From GCA-2687025 sp964473525 (GTDB taxonomy: Bacteria > Poribacteria > WGA-4E > GCA-2687025), in contig CAYYPK010000013.1 in the NCBI GenBank assembly GCA_964473525.1, positions 103,007 through 167,006 of the forward strand: a stretch of 64,000 nucleotides of DNA, read 5' to 3'. This document shows positions 52,274-61,501 of the stretch, piece by piece. Below the pieces are notes generated by a model. It ran no database searches. It saw nothing but the letters and a program-made list of their open reading frames with translations, and was not told where the DNA came from. A program made the translations under genes and the position numbers. Numbering within the stretch: the first letter of the stretch is position 1; every line of letters begins with the position of its first letter.

Positions 52274-53518
52274 GTGAGCAGACCTGGGGGCATGTGCGGC
52301 GCGAAGCACGACCTGTGGCAGCGTAGCTCCCGGGTGTCGACCGCGCTGCGCGCCGCCATTGTCATCCTCGCCGTCGTCATCGTCGCCAGCGCCGGATGCT
52401 CCACGCCAGCCGCACCCGCGCTCGCGAAGGCCCTCACTCGTCCCGAACGGCCCCAGATCAACCTGAGCCGCGTCAAAGGCACGCAGATGATCGTGCCGAC
52501 CGCGACCGCGGACTACCCGCCGCTGACGCTCGTCGACGGCGTGACCGAGGTCGACGTCTGGGCGCCCGGCGCCGGCTGGGAGCTTCTCTACGACGGCGCG
52601 TTCGTGCGAGACGGCTACTTCGACGCGGAAACAGATCTGACCGCGGTGGAGCCCACTGAGTGGGAGGGCTTGCGGCGCGACTACCGGCAGGGCAAGGAGC
52701 AATCGGCGTTGGCGTGGGTGCTGTTCCAACTGGCGCGCGAGCGGGTCGTCGAGAGCGTGACGCTCTACTCCGTCGACACCGCCGAGTTCCCGGCAGCCGC
52801 GCACAGCGTGCGGGACGTGCTGATCCAATACTGGGACTCGGCCACGGCCCGCTGGGTCCCTGTCGTCCTGGAGACGGGCGACACGCCAACCCGGCACACG
52901 GTCACCGCCAACACGTCCGCGAAGCTCGATGTAGACTTCCACTCCGTGCGCACGGACCTGATACGGGTCGCCGTGCGGTGGACGAACGACACCGTGCGGA
53001 AGCGAAGCTTCACCGTTCTAGGGGTACGTGAGGTGTACGTCGAGGGCGCCGTCCGGCTCACGGAGGTCGAGGTGTACGGCGAGCGGGAAGACGACGACGT
53101 GCTCGCGGACACCGTGCGGCAGCGCCTCCCCGAGGAGAGCGATGGAACTGACGGCGCGGACGTCTCCGCGTCCGACGCGATCATGGCGACCGTTATGGCG
53201 TACGTGGAAGCCTACGCCACCCGTGATCTCGACCGGCTCATGCTGACGATCTCCCCAGACTACCTGGGCGAGGGCGAGGACCACGCCGCCCTCCGAAAGC
53301 GCCTGGCCGGTACTTTCGAGGAGTTCAGCCACTTCCTCTTCCGGCTGCAGGACGCGAACATCGACAGTCGCGATGGCGACACCGCGATCGTGTCGGCGCG
53401 ATACTGGTTGCAGCTGAACCCGGTGCTGGCGCGGTCGACCGAGGGCTCCCTCACGTTCGTGCTGGCGAACATCGGCGACCAATGGCTCATCCGAGAGATC
53501 CGCGCGGAGGCATCGTAG
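52274..53518 (+). CDS. Lipoprotein with discoidin (F5/8 type C)-like and NTF2-like domains
   Basis: A 414-aa exported protein anchored by a lipobox (VASAGC). Residues about 60-280 resemble an F5/8 type C/galactose-binding jelly roll (TATADYPPLTLVDG, LARERVVESVTLYSVDT, VRLTEVEVYG). Residues about 300-410 resemble an NTF2-like cone (IMATVMAYVEAYATRDLDRLM, WLIREIRAEAS). I infer a carbohydrate or surface-binding lipoprotein. GTG 52274, seven bases after GAGGAG, is chosen; a GTG overlapping the previous stop is less well placed. The stop overlaps the next start (TAGTG). Confidence 0.82.
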   Translation: MSRPGGMCGAKHDLWQRSSRVSTALRAAIVILAVVIVASAGCSTPAAPALAKALTRPERPQINLSRVKGTQMIVPTATADYPPLTLVDGVTEVDVWAPGAGWELLYDGAFVRDGYFDAETDLTAVEPTEWEGLRRDYRQGKEQSALAWVLFQLARERVVESVTLYSVDTAEFPAAAHSVRDVLIQYWDSATARWVPVVLETGDTPTRHTVTANTSAKLDVDFHSVRTDLIRVAVRWTNDTVRKRSFTVLGVREVYVEGAVRLTEVEVYGEREDDDVLADTVRQRLPEESDGTDGADVSASDAIMATVMAYVEAYATRDLDRLMLTISPDYLGEGEDHAALRKRLAGTFEEFSHFLFRLQDANIDSRDGDTAIVSARYWLQLNPVLARSTEGSLTFVLANIGDQWLIREIRAEAS

Positions 53519-54363
53519 TGCGCCTCGTGGCGGCGTGGGTTGCCATCGCCTGTGTCTGCGTGACGTTCTCGATTGCCCACGGCTGCGGCCAGCCGTCGCC
53601 GCTGACTCCCATCGATCCAGACGCCTTCCGCGTGGACACCCTCGAAACGCTACAGACCCGCTTTGCCCTGACGGGCACGATCCGCACGCAGATGACGATC
53701 GAGATCGAGGAGCAGGGCCAGTCTAGCGAGGCGCGGGCCATCCTCTACTACAGACGACCCGAGGCGCTCCGCCTCGACATCCTCGATCCGCTGAGCGCCC
53801 CCGTTGTCGTCCTGCGGGCGTCTGACGGCGACTTCTCGCTCGTGGACATCAGGCACCGCGAAGCTATCCGCGCGCCTCTGACCGACGCGCTCCTGAAGCG
53901 GCTCTACGGGATGGATCTGCGTGTGTCCGACGTGCGCAGCGCCATCTTCGCAAACCCCTTCGCGGTCGGCGACAACAGCAGAATGGACGTCGGCGCCAAG
54001 GACGGGAAGATCGTCGTCACGCGTCCTTCGGATCGCATCGGGCACGCGGAGGAGATCGTCATCGCACACAGAGAGGGCGAGCCGGTCGTCGAGGGGTGGT
54101 GGGTACGCGACCGTGAGGGGCGAACCGTAATGCACACGAGCTTCCGCGACTACCGTGACGTCGGCGGCATCCTACGGCCGATGACAGCGACGGTGGCCCG
54201 CCCGCGCGATGGCGTGCGCCTGTCGTTCCACGCGACCAATCCCGAGCTGAACCTCGACATTCCGGACAGTAACTTCCAGCACATGTTCCCTCCGGGGATC
54301 GAGGTGAAGCGGTGGGACGAGCATGGCCAGCCAGTTGACGCTGCACGCCCGAGCGAAGATTAA
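53518..54363 (+). CDS. LolB/LolA-like (DUF4292-type) exported protein
   Basis: A 281-aa exported protein with the half-barrel pattern of LolA/LolB/DUF4292: LQTRFALTGTIRTQMTIEI, ILYYRRPEALRLDILDPLSAPVVVL and DGDFSLVD. LolB receives lipoproteins at the outer membrane. The N-terminal hydrophobic segment ends AHGC, which is a weak lipobox, so lipidation is uncertain. lolB and ispE are neighbours in E. coli, and the same neighbourhood here, although divergent in sequence, supports a LolB-like role. GTG 53518 shares one base with the previous stop. The gene overlaps ispE by 41 bases. Confidence 0.8.
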   Translation: MRLVAAWVAIACVCVTFSIAHGCGQPSPLTPIDPDAFRVDTLETLQTRFALTGTIRTQMTIEIEEQGQSSEARAILYYRRPEALRLDILDPLSAPVVVLRASDGDFSLVDIRHREAIRAPLTDALLKRLYGMDLRVSDVRSAIFANPFAVGDNSRMDVGAKDGKIVVTRPSDRIGHAEEIVIAHREGEPVVEGWWVRDREGRTVMHTSFRDYRDVGGILRPMTATVARPRDGVRLSFHATNPELNLDIPDSNFQHMFPPGIEVKRWDEHGQPVDAARPSED

Positions 54364-55219
54364 CCTGCATCTGCGTGTCCTGGGCCGCTTGCCGAGCGGC
54401 TATCACGCGGTTGAGACCGTATACCACTCCGTGCGCCTCGCGGACACGTTAACCTTCGAACGTACGGACGCCGGCGTCGAGCTCACATGCGACGACCCCA
54501 CCATACCGGTGGGCGCGAGCAATCTGGTAGCGCGCGCGACGCGTGTGTTCTTCCAGTTCACCGGGATCAGGGGCGGCCTGAAGGCAGCCATCGCAAAGCG
54601 CATTCCGTCTGGCGCTGGACTCGGGGGAGGCAGCGCGGACGCCGCCGCCACACTGGTGGCCCTAAACCGCCTATACGGCACGCGCTACCCCGCTGCCGTG
54701 CTCGAGCGGCTCGGGGTAGCGGTGGGCGCCGACGTGCCGTTCTGCGTCCGCGGCGGGGCAGCCTGGGGCGTCGGCACAGGTACCGTACTGACGCCACTGG
54801 CGCCCACGCGGCACGCGCGAGTTCTACTCGTGAACCCAGGAATCCGCGTGGACACGGGCTGGGCATACGGCGCCCTGGAGGCTGACCCGGCGCCAGGCTT
54901 CAGATTGACCGACAGCCGCGCCGGTGCTAGGATTCTTCGCGCTTGGGACGGGCCGGATCCCGAGGCTAGGAATAGCTTCGAGCGCCCTGTGTTCGCGGCG
55001 CATCCAGCCGTCCGCAATGTCCGTGACCGGCTCCGATCGTGCGGCGCGTCCGCCATGATGACCGGGTCTGGTTCCACGGTGTTCGGTCTCTTCCGCGACA
55101 ACGCCTCGCTCGCCCGGGCGCGGGAGGCGATGCGCGACCAGCCGTTCGTGGCGGTCACTGCCCTCGCGAGTCGTGGCGTCGCGGACGACGACGGTTCCGA
55201 GCAGCTTGCTGGCCGGTAG
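54323..55219 (+). CDS. ispE: 4-diphosphocytidyl-2-C-methyl-D-erythritol kinase
   Basis: IspE (298 aa) phosphorylates CDP-methylerythritol in the non-mevalonate isoprenoid pathway. It is a GHMP kinase: ARAKINLHLRVLGRLPSGYH at the start, PSGAGLGGGSADAA at about residue 95, and the C-terminal MTGSGSTVFGL loop. ATG 54323 begins inside the previous gene by 41 bases, and the final ten bases overlap the tRNA-Gln gene. No other isoprenoid gene is near. Confidence 0.96.
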   Translation: MASQLTLHARAKINLHLRVLGRLPSGYHAVETVYHSVRLADTLTFERTDAGVELTCDDPTIPVGASNLVARATRVFFQFTGIRGGLKAAIAKRIPSGAGLGGGSADAAATLVALNRLYGTRYPAAVLERLGVAVGADVPFCVRGGAAWGVGTGTVLTPLAPTRHARVLLVNPGIRVDTGWAYGALEADPAPGFRLTDSRAGARILRAWDGPDPEARNSFERPVFAAHPAVRNVRDRLRSCGASAMMTGSGSTVFGLFRDNASLARAREAMRDQPFVAVTALASRGVADDDGSEQLAGR

Positions 55220-55283
55220 CCAAGTGGTAAGGCATCGGGCTTTGGCCCCGTGATCGTAGGTTCGAACCCTACCCGGCCAGCCA
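55210..55283 (+). tRNA. tRNA-Gln (anticodon TTG)
   Basis: A 74-base cloverleaf: acceptor TGGCCGG/CCGGCCA, D-arm AGCCAAGTGGTAAGGC, anticodon loop CTTTGGC (anticodon TTG), T-arm with GGTTCGAAC, and encoded CCA. The uppermost anticodon-stem pair (T-T) is a mismatch; the other four pairs hold. Its first ten bases are also the last codons and stop of ispE. Confidence 0.95.
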
Positions 55284-55428
55284 CCTCTCTCCCTACGCCC
55301 AACCAACGCCAGACCACGCCCTGCCGACGCCGCCACACGTTTGGGGCGCCGCGCAGAAGCGGCTATCATGCCCGCAGTCCCGCGGTCTTCCGGCGACCGC
55401 TGAACCTGGTAGCAGAGGGAGTGCGGCG

Positions 55429-56358
55429 ATGGGCTCGGAACACACGGTTGTCTACGAAGGCTCGGAGAGTAACGGCAAGCACATTGTCCTTGTAAGCGGC
55501 GATGAGGAGTACCGGTCGGAGGAAGCGTTGCCCATGTTGGGCAAGATCCTCGCCGTCCACCACGGCTTCAAGTGCACGGTCCTCTTCGCCATCGGCGAAG
55601 ACGGACTGATCGACCCGAACGCCCGCACGAACATACCTGGGCTAGAGGCGCTCGACGGCGCCGACATGATGGTCATCGCGACTCGCATGCGGGAGCTTCC
55701 CGACGAGCAGATGAAGCACATCATCGACTACACGAACCGGGGCGGCTCGGTAGCGGGACTGCGCACGGCGACGCACCCGTTCCAGTACGCGCCGGACAGC
55801 GACAGCGCCTACGTGAAATACACGTTCAACAGCGCGGAATTCGAGGGCGGCTACGGCAGGCAGGTGCTCGGCGAGACGTGGGTCAACCACCACGGCCACC
55901 ACGGTCACGAAAGCACGCGCGGGCTCATCGCCGACGGCGCGGCGGACCATCCAATCCTGCGTGGCGTCGAAGACGTGTGGGGGCCAACCGACGTTTACGG
56001 CATCACGACGCTCACCGGCGATCCGACGGTGCTGCTGGACGGGCAGGTGCTGGTCGGCATGGACCCGGGCGACGCCCCCAAGGCGGACACCGAGACGATG
56101 CCCCTTGCCTGGATCAAGGAATACACCGGCGAGACCGGCAACACCTCGCGCGTGTTCTGCACGACCATGGGCGCGGCGAACGACCTGGCGTGCGAGGATC
56201 TGCGACGCCTTGTCGTCAACGCGTGCTACTGGGGCGTAGGGATGGAAGACGACATCCCGGCCCGCAACGTCGCGGACGTCGTCGGCGAATACGAGCCGAC
56301 CAACTTCGGCTTCGGCACGTTCAAGCAGGGCGTTCGGCCGTCTGACCTGGCGCTGTAG
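55429..56358 (+). CDS. ThuA-like protein
   Basis: A 309-aa protein of the ThuA / glutamine-amidotransferase-like family, known in trehalose or sugar use operons and very frequent in Planctomycetes and Poribacteria. Visible segments are IVLVSGDEEYRSEEALPMLG, GADMMVIATRMRELPDEQM, YTNRGGSVAGLRTATHPF, WVNHHGHHGHESTRG and DVWGPTDVYGITTL. The nucleophile cysteine of class I amidotransferases is not evident, as usual for ThuA. Cytoplasmic. A purine-rich GGGAG precedes ATG 55429. Confidence 0.9.
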   Translation: MGSEHTVVYEGSESNGKHIVLVSGDEEYRSEEALPMLGKILAVHHGFKCTVLFAIGEDGLIDPNARTNIPGLEALDGADMMVIATRMRELPDEQMKHIIDYTNRGGSVAGLRTATHPFQYAPDSDSAYVKYTFNSAEFEGGYGRQVLGETWVNHHGHHGHESTRGLIADGAADHPILRGVEDVWGPTDVYGITTLTGDPTVLLDGQVLVGMDPGDAPKADTETMPLAWIKEYTGETGNTSRVFCTTMGAANDLACEDLRRLVVNACYWGVGMEDDIPARNVADVVGEYEPTNFGFGTFKQGVRPSDLAL

Positions 56359-56372
56359 CTTCGACTGGCGGG

Positions 56373-56387
56373 CCCCCCCCCCCCCCC
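56373..56387. repeat. 15-base C homopolymer at a convergent gene junction
   Basis: Fifteen consecutive C in the 31 bases between the stops of the ThuA gene and the CehA-like gene. Long C-runs of this kind are slippery in replication and sequencing. It lies outside both reading frames. Confidence 0.95.
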
Positions 56388-56389
56388 AC

Positions 56390-58675
56390 CTACTCGACCT
56401 CGCTCTCGGCGAGTATCGCGCGGTACGCGTCGGCGGCCGCGTCATACGCGGCGCGGGCGGCTTCCCGCTCCGTTTCGCGGATGCCTCCCACCTTCGCCTC
56501 CCAGCAGACATCGACCGCCTCCAGGCACCATTCGGCGCTCCGCCGACTTGCGCGGATCGGCTTGTCGCCCACGACCACGAAGACCGGGTTCGTGTGCGCA
56601 GACGGGAACACCCTCAGCGCCACCCAGCTCGACCGTACGAGGTCCGCGGTGAAGGTCAGCTCCTGAATGGAGCCGTCCGCCTCGATTTCCTGCGTCTCGA
56701 CCGACTGGCCGTTCACGATGAGCTCGACGGGAACGCGGTTCGAGTCGCCGATGCGAGCTCGTTCAGCGTGCCAATACGGCTGATGGGACAGCGGCCGTTC
56801 GGCAATCGCGGTGTTGGGTTCGTCCTCCAGGCGTGACGCGACGCGCGCGGTGACTGTGACAGGGCCGGCGTCGCTCAAGTTGAGCTGACTGTTCACGCCG
56901 TTGGAGCCCGGCTCGCCCGCGCCTACTTCCCCGACCGTAAAGTCCATGAGGTGCGTCATGCCGTCTGACACGTACGACCGGCCCACGCGGATACCCTCGG
57001 CCCAGTTGGCGTAGTCCACGGGCCCGTCGGGAGACTTCACGTAGGAGCGGCCCAATCCCACGCGCTCGCCGTAGATGCATGGGAAGTCCGTCTCGCCGCT
57101 GATACGGGTGCGGAAACCGCAGTTGAGCGTGTGGTACCAGATGCTCAGCTCCCACACGGCGGGAGTGTCCACCGTAGAGATGAAGTCCACCGCGTCGTGC
57201 GCGACGTCGACGATGTATTCGTTGGCGCCGATGCCGTCGAACTTCGGCATGTTGTAGTTGGGCAGATGGTCACCCTCGACCTGGAGGCCCCAGCCGCTGT
57301 GGCTGAAGCCCAGCACCGCGTTCTGCTCCTTCGCCCATTGCAGCACGGGCAAGTCCCAGCTCGGCCAGTCCTCAATGCGTTCTACGCCGCGGTAGTCGTC
57401 CTCGGTGAGCTGTAAGATCGACAGATGCCCGGCGTGCGACGACGGGAAGCCCGACACCTCCACGTCGTACCGCATGACGTGGTCGTCCGTGGACAGCTCG
57501 TGCACCTCACCCTCGAAGAACTGCTTCTGGTGGTACCAGCACGGCCCCCACGACAGGACGCACCCGACGTTCAGATCCTCGCCAAGGATGTGGCGCATCA
57601 TGTCCTCGGGTGTCACCCCCTGCGTAGGGCTCTCGTAATGCGAGCACCCCGCCGCGTGCACGTGGTGATCGCCTGACCGCCAACCCTCAGCCGCCAGGTG
57701 GATCCACCGCTGCAGCTGGAACTCCTCTCGATGCTGGGGCGCGTCGGGGACCACGATCTCGCGCTCGTGTATCACATACTCCGGGCCTCGGCCGTACTCA
57801 ACGGTGTACGCGCCAGGCGGCAGCCGCACGGATTCGCCGTCGGCTCGATATACCTGGCTGTGAAAGAAGAAGTCCGGCGCCAGGCGTCGCCCGGGATGCG
57901 GATACACGCGGTCGAGGCCATCGCGGATGATGAAGGACGCCGTCGTTGGGGAACCGTCCGTGTCGCGCACGCCGAGGACGACATCGACAGCGGGGAGGCA
58001 GTCGAAGAGCACGGCGACCTCGTTGCGGAAGCCGATGTCCTGCGTGCCCTGCCCAATGTTGAAGGACAGCGTCGCCTCACGCTTGCCGGCCGTGTTGGTG
58101 TAGAGCTGGAGGACTCGGTACTCCAGCGACAGACCGGACAGTGTCGGCTTGAGCGGCCTGTCGCCGTAGAGGTGGATTTCCAGGAAGCGGTTGACGACGT
58201 CGCTAGCGGGCACCGTGACGTCCGGCTCCGGCCGGAAGCTGGGGGAAGTGTACAGCGCCGCGGCGTTGGGGCTGTCGGCGGCTGGCTCTGCGGTGACTCC
58301 CGCCTGGTTGTGGACCTTCACCAGGAACGTGCGCCAGCCGTGCTCCACGAGCTCCTTCGTCGCAGGGCCTTCCGCCACCTTGACGCGACTTTCGGCGCTG
58401 ATGTCCACGCCGAGGAGGCAGTAGGGATCCAGCGCCTCCTGCATCGCGCGCGTGGCCGACGCGTGGTCGGTTGACGCCGCCGCTTCGGCGATGGCTGCGG
58501 CATCTTCGTCGGAAACAGGCGCGCCTATGTATTCCAGCGCCTCGACGAGACGCTTCGTGGCCGACGCGAACGGCTGGAACTCCACGCCGTCCACAAGAGA
58601 AAGCTGGCCCGCGACGGCCCCGTGAGCCGATGCAAGAGCCACTGCGATCGCCGCGCACAGAATCCGCGCCCGCAT
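56390..58675 (-). CDS. Exported CehA/McbA-family-like metallohydrolase (PHP-type), 761 aa
   Basis: A secreted protein with a signal peptide (ILCAAIAVALASAHGAVA). The N-terminal half (to about residue 320) is beta-rich and helical without known motif. The catalytic half opens with HHVH at 337-340 (SGDHHVHAAGCSHYE), followed by LNVGCVLSWGPCWYHQ, LGFSHSGWGL, GANEYIVDVAHDAVDFIS and GRSYVSDGMTHLMDF, matching CehA/McbA-like PHP hydrolases that cleave esters or carbamates. Substrate unknown. AAGGAGA precedes ATG 58675. Confidence 0.85.
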   Translation of the reverse strand: MRARILCAAIAVALASAHGAVAGQLSLVDGVEFQPFASATKRLVEALEYIGAPVSDEDAAAIAEAAASTDHASATRAMQEALDPYCLLGVDISAESRVKVAEGPATKELVEHGWRTFLVKVHNQAGVTAEPAADSPNAAALYTSPSFRPEPDVTVPASDVVNRFLEIHLYGDRPLKPTLSGLSLEYRVLQLYTNTAGKREATLSFNIGQGTQDIGFRNEVAVLFDCLPAVDVVLGVRDTDGSPTTASFIIRDGLDRVYPHPGRRLAPDFFFHSQVYRADGESVRLPPGAYTVEYGRGPEYVIHEREIVVPDAPQHREEFQLQRWIHLAAEGWRSGDHHVHAAGCSHYESPTQGVTPEDMMRHILGEDLNVGCVLSWGPCWYHQKQFFEGEVHELSTDDHVMRYDVEVSGFPSSHAGHLSILQLTEDDYRGVERIEDWPSWDLPVLQWAKEQNAVLGFSHSGWGLQVEGDHLPNYNMPKFDGIGANEYIVDVAHDAVDFISTVDTPAVWELSIWYHTLNCGFRTRISGETDFPCIYGERVGLGRSYVKSPDGPVDYANWAEGIRVGRSYVSDGMTHLMDFTVGEVGAGEPGSNGVNSQLNLSDAGPVTVTARVASRLEDEPNTAIAERPLSHQPYWHAERARIGDSNRVPVELIVNGQSVETQEIEADGSIQELTFTADLVRSSWVALRVFPSAHTNPVFVVVGDKPIRASRRSAEWCLEAVDVCWEAKVGGIRETEREAARAAYDAAADAYRAILAESEVE

Positions 58676-58702
58676 GTTGGTGTCTCCTTATCCTTGCCGT
58701 AA

Positions 58703-59647
58703 CTACGCCTGAAAGGCGGCGCGTAAGGCTGCCGCGGCCTCCGCCTGAGCAGCGGATGCCTGCGGCAGCGGCCCGTCCATGATGAAGAAGCCGTGATGCA
58801 CACCGTTGTACCGCACGCAGTCGGTCGCCACGCTAGCGTCCGACAGCCTCGCGGCGTACGCTTCGCCCTCGTCTCGCAGCACGTCGAACTCAGCCGTGAT
58901 GACGAGGGCCGGCGGCGCCCCGGCGAGGCTGGGCGCGAGCAGCGGCGAGACGTAGGGGTCCGCGGCGGGGCCGGTTCCACCCGCGTACTGCTCGCCGAAC
59001 CAGCGCATCAGGCTGGCGGTGAGGCCGTAGCCGGACGCGTACGCCGCATAGCTCGGTGTATCGAAGGTTGCCACGTTCGTCACTGGGTAGATAAGCAGTT
59101 GGTGGCAGATCTCCGGGCCGCCCTTGTCGCGCGCCATCAGCGACGTGACGGCAGCCAGATTCCCGCCAGCGCTGTCGCCGCCTACCGCGATACGCGAGGC
59201 GCCCAGTTCGCTGGCGACCCACTGAGTGGCGGCATAGCAGTCGTCCGCGGCGGCGGGGAACCGGTGCTCCGGGGCAAGTCGGTAGTCCACCGATACCACG
59301 CGGCATCCCGCCCGCGCGCAGAGAGACCGGCAGGCGTGGTCGTGCGAGTCGACCCCCAGCACGACCCATCCGCCGCCGTGGAAATACACGAGCGTCGGCG
59401 CGGACGGATTCTCCTCCGCTTCGTATACTCGCGCGGGCAGGGGCGCGTGCTCGGTGGGTATGTCCACGTCACACACGCGATGCACGCTCGCGGGCTCGCC
59501 CACGGACGAAAGCACGATCTCCAAGATGCCGGCTCGGAACACGTCCACGGGGAGCGTCTCGGACGCAGGCGCGTCCTCAGGCGGCAACAGCGGCAGTACG
59601 CGTGGGTCCAACGCGCCAGCAACCCCTACTTCGCGAACACGCGCCAT
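58703..59647 (-). CDS. Alpha/beta hydrolase, hormone-sensitive-lipase-like esterase
   Basis: A 314-aa esterase of the HSL family. Oxyanion motif HGGGW at 90-94, nucleophile Ser159 in GGDSAGG, Asp in EFDVLRDEG and His in VHHGF complete the triad. It cleaves short-chain esters. It is cytoplasmic, with no signal. It lies between the PhyH gene upstream and the exported CehA-like gene downstream in the same direction, with 27- and 32-base gaps. GGGAGGAA precedes ATG 59647. Confidence 0.93.
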   Translation of the reverse strand: MARVREVGVAGALDPRVLPLLPPEDAPASETLPVDVFRAGILEIVLSSVGEPASVHRVCDVDIPTEHAPLPARVYEAEENPSAPTLVYFHGGGWVVLGVDSHDHACRSLCARAGCRVVSVDYRLAPEHRFPAAADDCYAATQWVASELGASRIAVGGDSAGGNLAAVTSLMARDKGGPEICHQLLIYPVTNVATFDTPSYAAYASGYGLTASLMRWFGEQYAGGTGPAADPYVSPLLAPSLAGAPPALVITAEFDVLRDEGEAYAARLSDASVATDCVRYNGVHHGFFIMDGPLPQASAAQAEAAAALRAAFQA

Positions 59648-59679
59648 CGGGTTCCTCCCACGGTATTGCGCTCAGCCTG

Positions 59680-60519
59680 TTACGAGACCGCGCGCTCGGT
59701 GTTCCAACGTGCAGCAAGCTCCCCACACTGGCGCCGCGCGGCGGGGCGGGTCGGCGCGGCCCCGCCGAACAGGGGCAGTTCGTACGTCGCAGCCTCGCAA
59801 CGCGCCTTCGTCGTGGGCGACCCCAACACCTGATACCCCGTGTCGAGGAACAGATGACCGTCAAGCTGGTACGCGTCCGCGGCGCGGTACTGGTAGACGA
59901 TGCCGCGGCGAGGCCTGCCGGACGCGTTCTCGGGCGATCCGTGGAGGCTCAGGCAGTGGTGAATACTGATGCCGCCCGCGCGAGGCTCTATCCGCGCGAT
60001 GGTGGATGGGTCGGCCCACCGTTCCGGCTCCTGACACACGCCCTGGAACTTGCCGTCCACGGCGTGGCTTAACGCGCCCCACCTGTGGCTACCCAACACC
60101 GTAGACATGCAACCGTTCTCTGGCGTCGCGTCGTCCAGCATGACCATGACGGCAACGAGGTCGGTGTTGCTGTGCGGGAAATACGCGAAATCCTGATGCC
60201 ACTCGAACGCCCCCTGCCCTTGGACGGGGGGTTTCGTCGTGAGCTTCGAGTGCTGCAACTGCACGTCGGGGCCAATGAGCCTCGATACCGCGCCCATCAG
60301 CCGAGGGTCGGCCGCGAGCTCCCGAATGCGCGGATGCCGCGTGGTGGCCTCAAGCAGGTGCACGATCCGCTCGTCGTGCCCCGCGAGGCGCAGGCCTTCC
60401 GCGACGCCGGGGGACGCGCACGCGGCGCGCAGCTCTTCTACCTCGGGCGGGCGCAGGACATCGTCCACGACGACGAAGCCGGTCTCCCAGAAGCGCTCCA
60501 CCTGCGCGTCGGTCAGCAA
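59680..60519 (-). CDS. Phytanoyl-CoA dioxygenase (PhyH) family protein
   Basis: A 279-aa Fe(II)/2-oxoglutarate-dependent dioxygenase. The metal triad is H108-x-D110 (FEWHQDFAY) and H193 (HHCLSLHGS), with an arginine in ASGRPRRG for 2-oxoglutarate. PhyH proteins hydroxylate small molecules; substrates in this phylum are mostly unknown. TTG 60519 is the start, because AGGAGG lies about seven bases before it and the preceding gene's stop is within the same stretch. Confidence 0.93.
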   Translation of the reverse strand: MLTDAQVERFWETGFVVVDDVLRPPEVEELRAACASPGVAEGLRLAGHDERIVHLLEATTRHPRIRELAADPRLMGAVSRLIGPDVQLQHSKLTTKPPVQGQGAFEWHQDFAYFPHSNTDLVAVMVMLDDATPENGCMSTVLGSHRWGALSHAVDGKFQGVCQEPERWADPSTIARIEPRAGGISIHHCLSLHGSPENASGRPRRGIVYQYRAADAYQLDGHLFLDTGYQVLGSPTTKARCEAATYELPLFGGAAPTRPAARRQCGELAARWNTERAVS

Positions 60520-60529
60520 GGCGGCCTCC

Positions 60530-61501
60530 TTACCCCACGGCGGCGACGTTCAGCCAGGCGTGCACGTGCGGTGATCCCCGGAAATAGCACGACAGCCCTG
60601 GACCTTCAGTGCGCCACCGGTCCCACACGCCGTCCTCGTCTGGCAGGTCGCCGTCCTCGTAGAACGCGATGTGCAGCGCTTCGAGCCCACCATGCGCTTC
60701 GATGGACTGCCAGACGCCGTCGGCGTTGGTGGCGCGGTATGGCCCGAGCATCTCCTCAAGGACCGCCTGGAAGAGCTCCCGTTGGTTCGGCGCCAGCTCG
60801 CCGACCGCCAGACCCTGGAATCGACCGCCGTCGCCCTGGAGTTCTACCGACGCCTGCTCGTCTCGCGGCGATCTCGTCTGCACGAGCGCGGCTTGACGGT
60901 GGTCGGGGTCGAGCGCGCCGAACACTTCACTTGCCGCCCGCGCCTGGCTCCACCAGACGTTGCCTGGGTGGTCGGGACGCTCGTAGAACTCGACTGCGTG
61001 TCCGTAGAACACTGGGCCGTCGAACAGTGAGGGCGTGTCCGCGTCGTTGGCTCGCATCGTCACGTGTCGACCGGTCAGGACAAACGTGAGCGCGTCGTCT
61101 TCACCCTCGAACAGCGCCACGGAGTAGGAGCCGAGACCTCCCGCGTCGTCACGCATGGAGCGCGTGAGCCGCTCGTGGCCGTCCTCACTCACATTCGCCC
61201 GTACGATGTCCGCAATGAGGCGCTGCTGGTCGGCGTCATAGGCGTCGCGGATAGTGGCCGGGACCACATGCCAGTTGTTGTGCGCGCGAACGCGCCGAGG
61301 GTCGTCCCAAGGCAGGAGCACGCGCGCCCTCTGGTTCGCGGTCAGACTGTCGCGGAGGGCGCCCACCAACGGGTCGGCATCAAGGGCCGCGCCGAGGGCC
61401 GCGGATCGTGGCAATGCCGCAGTAGCGGCCAGCATCCCTGTCGCCCTTAGGAACTCACGACGATCGTATCGACGCGCGGTGCTGGCAGACCCGCGAATCA
61501 C
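60530..61501 (-). CDS. DUF3500 protein, Tat-exported
   Basis: A 323-aa exported protein with a twin-arginine signal (DRREFLRATGMLAATAALP). The DUF3500 hallmark VLTGRHVTMRAN and PVFYGHAVEF are present; the family is found in Planctomycetes and similar bacteria with unknown activity. GTG 61501 overlaps the upstream lipoprotein's stop by four bases (GTGA). PhyH follows after ten bases in the same direction, so these genes are one unit. Confidence 0.88.
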   Translation of the reverse strand: MIRGSASTARRYDRREFLRATGMLAATAALPRSAALGAALDADPLVGALRDSLTANQRARVLLPWDDPRRVRAHNNWHVVPATIRDAYDADQQRLIADIVRANVSEDGHERLTRSMRDDAGGLGSYSVALFEGEDDALTFVLTGRHVTMRANDADTPSLFDGPVFYGHAVEFYERPDHPGNVWWSQARAASEVFGALDPDHRQAALVQTRSPRDEQASVELQGDGGRFQGLAVGELAPNQRELFQAVLEEMLGPYRATNADGVWQSIEAHGGLEALHIAFYEDGDLPDEDGVWDRWRTEGPGLSCYFRGSPHVHAWLNVAAVG

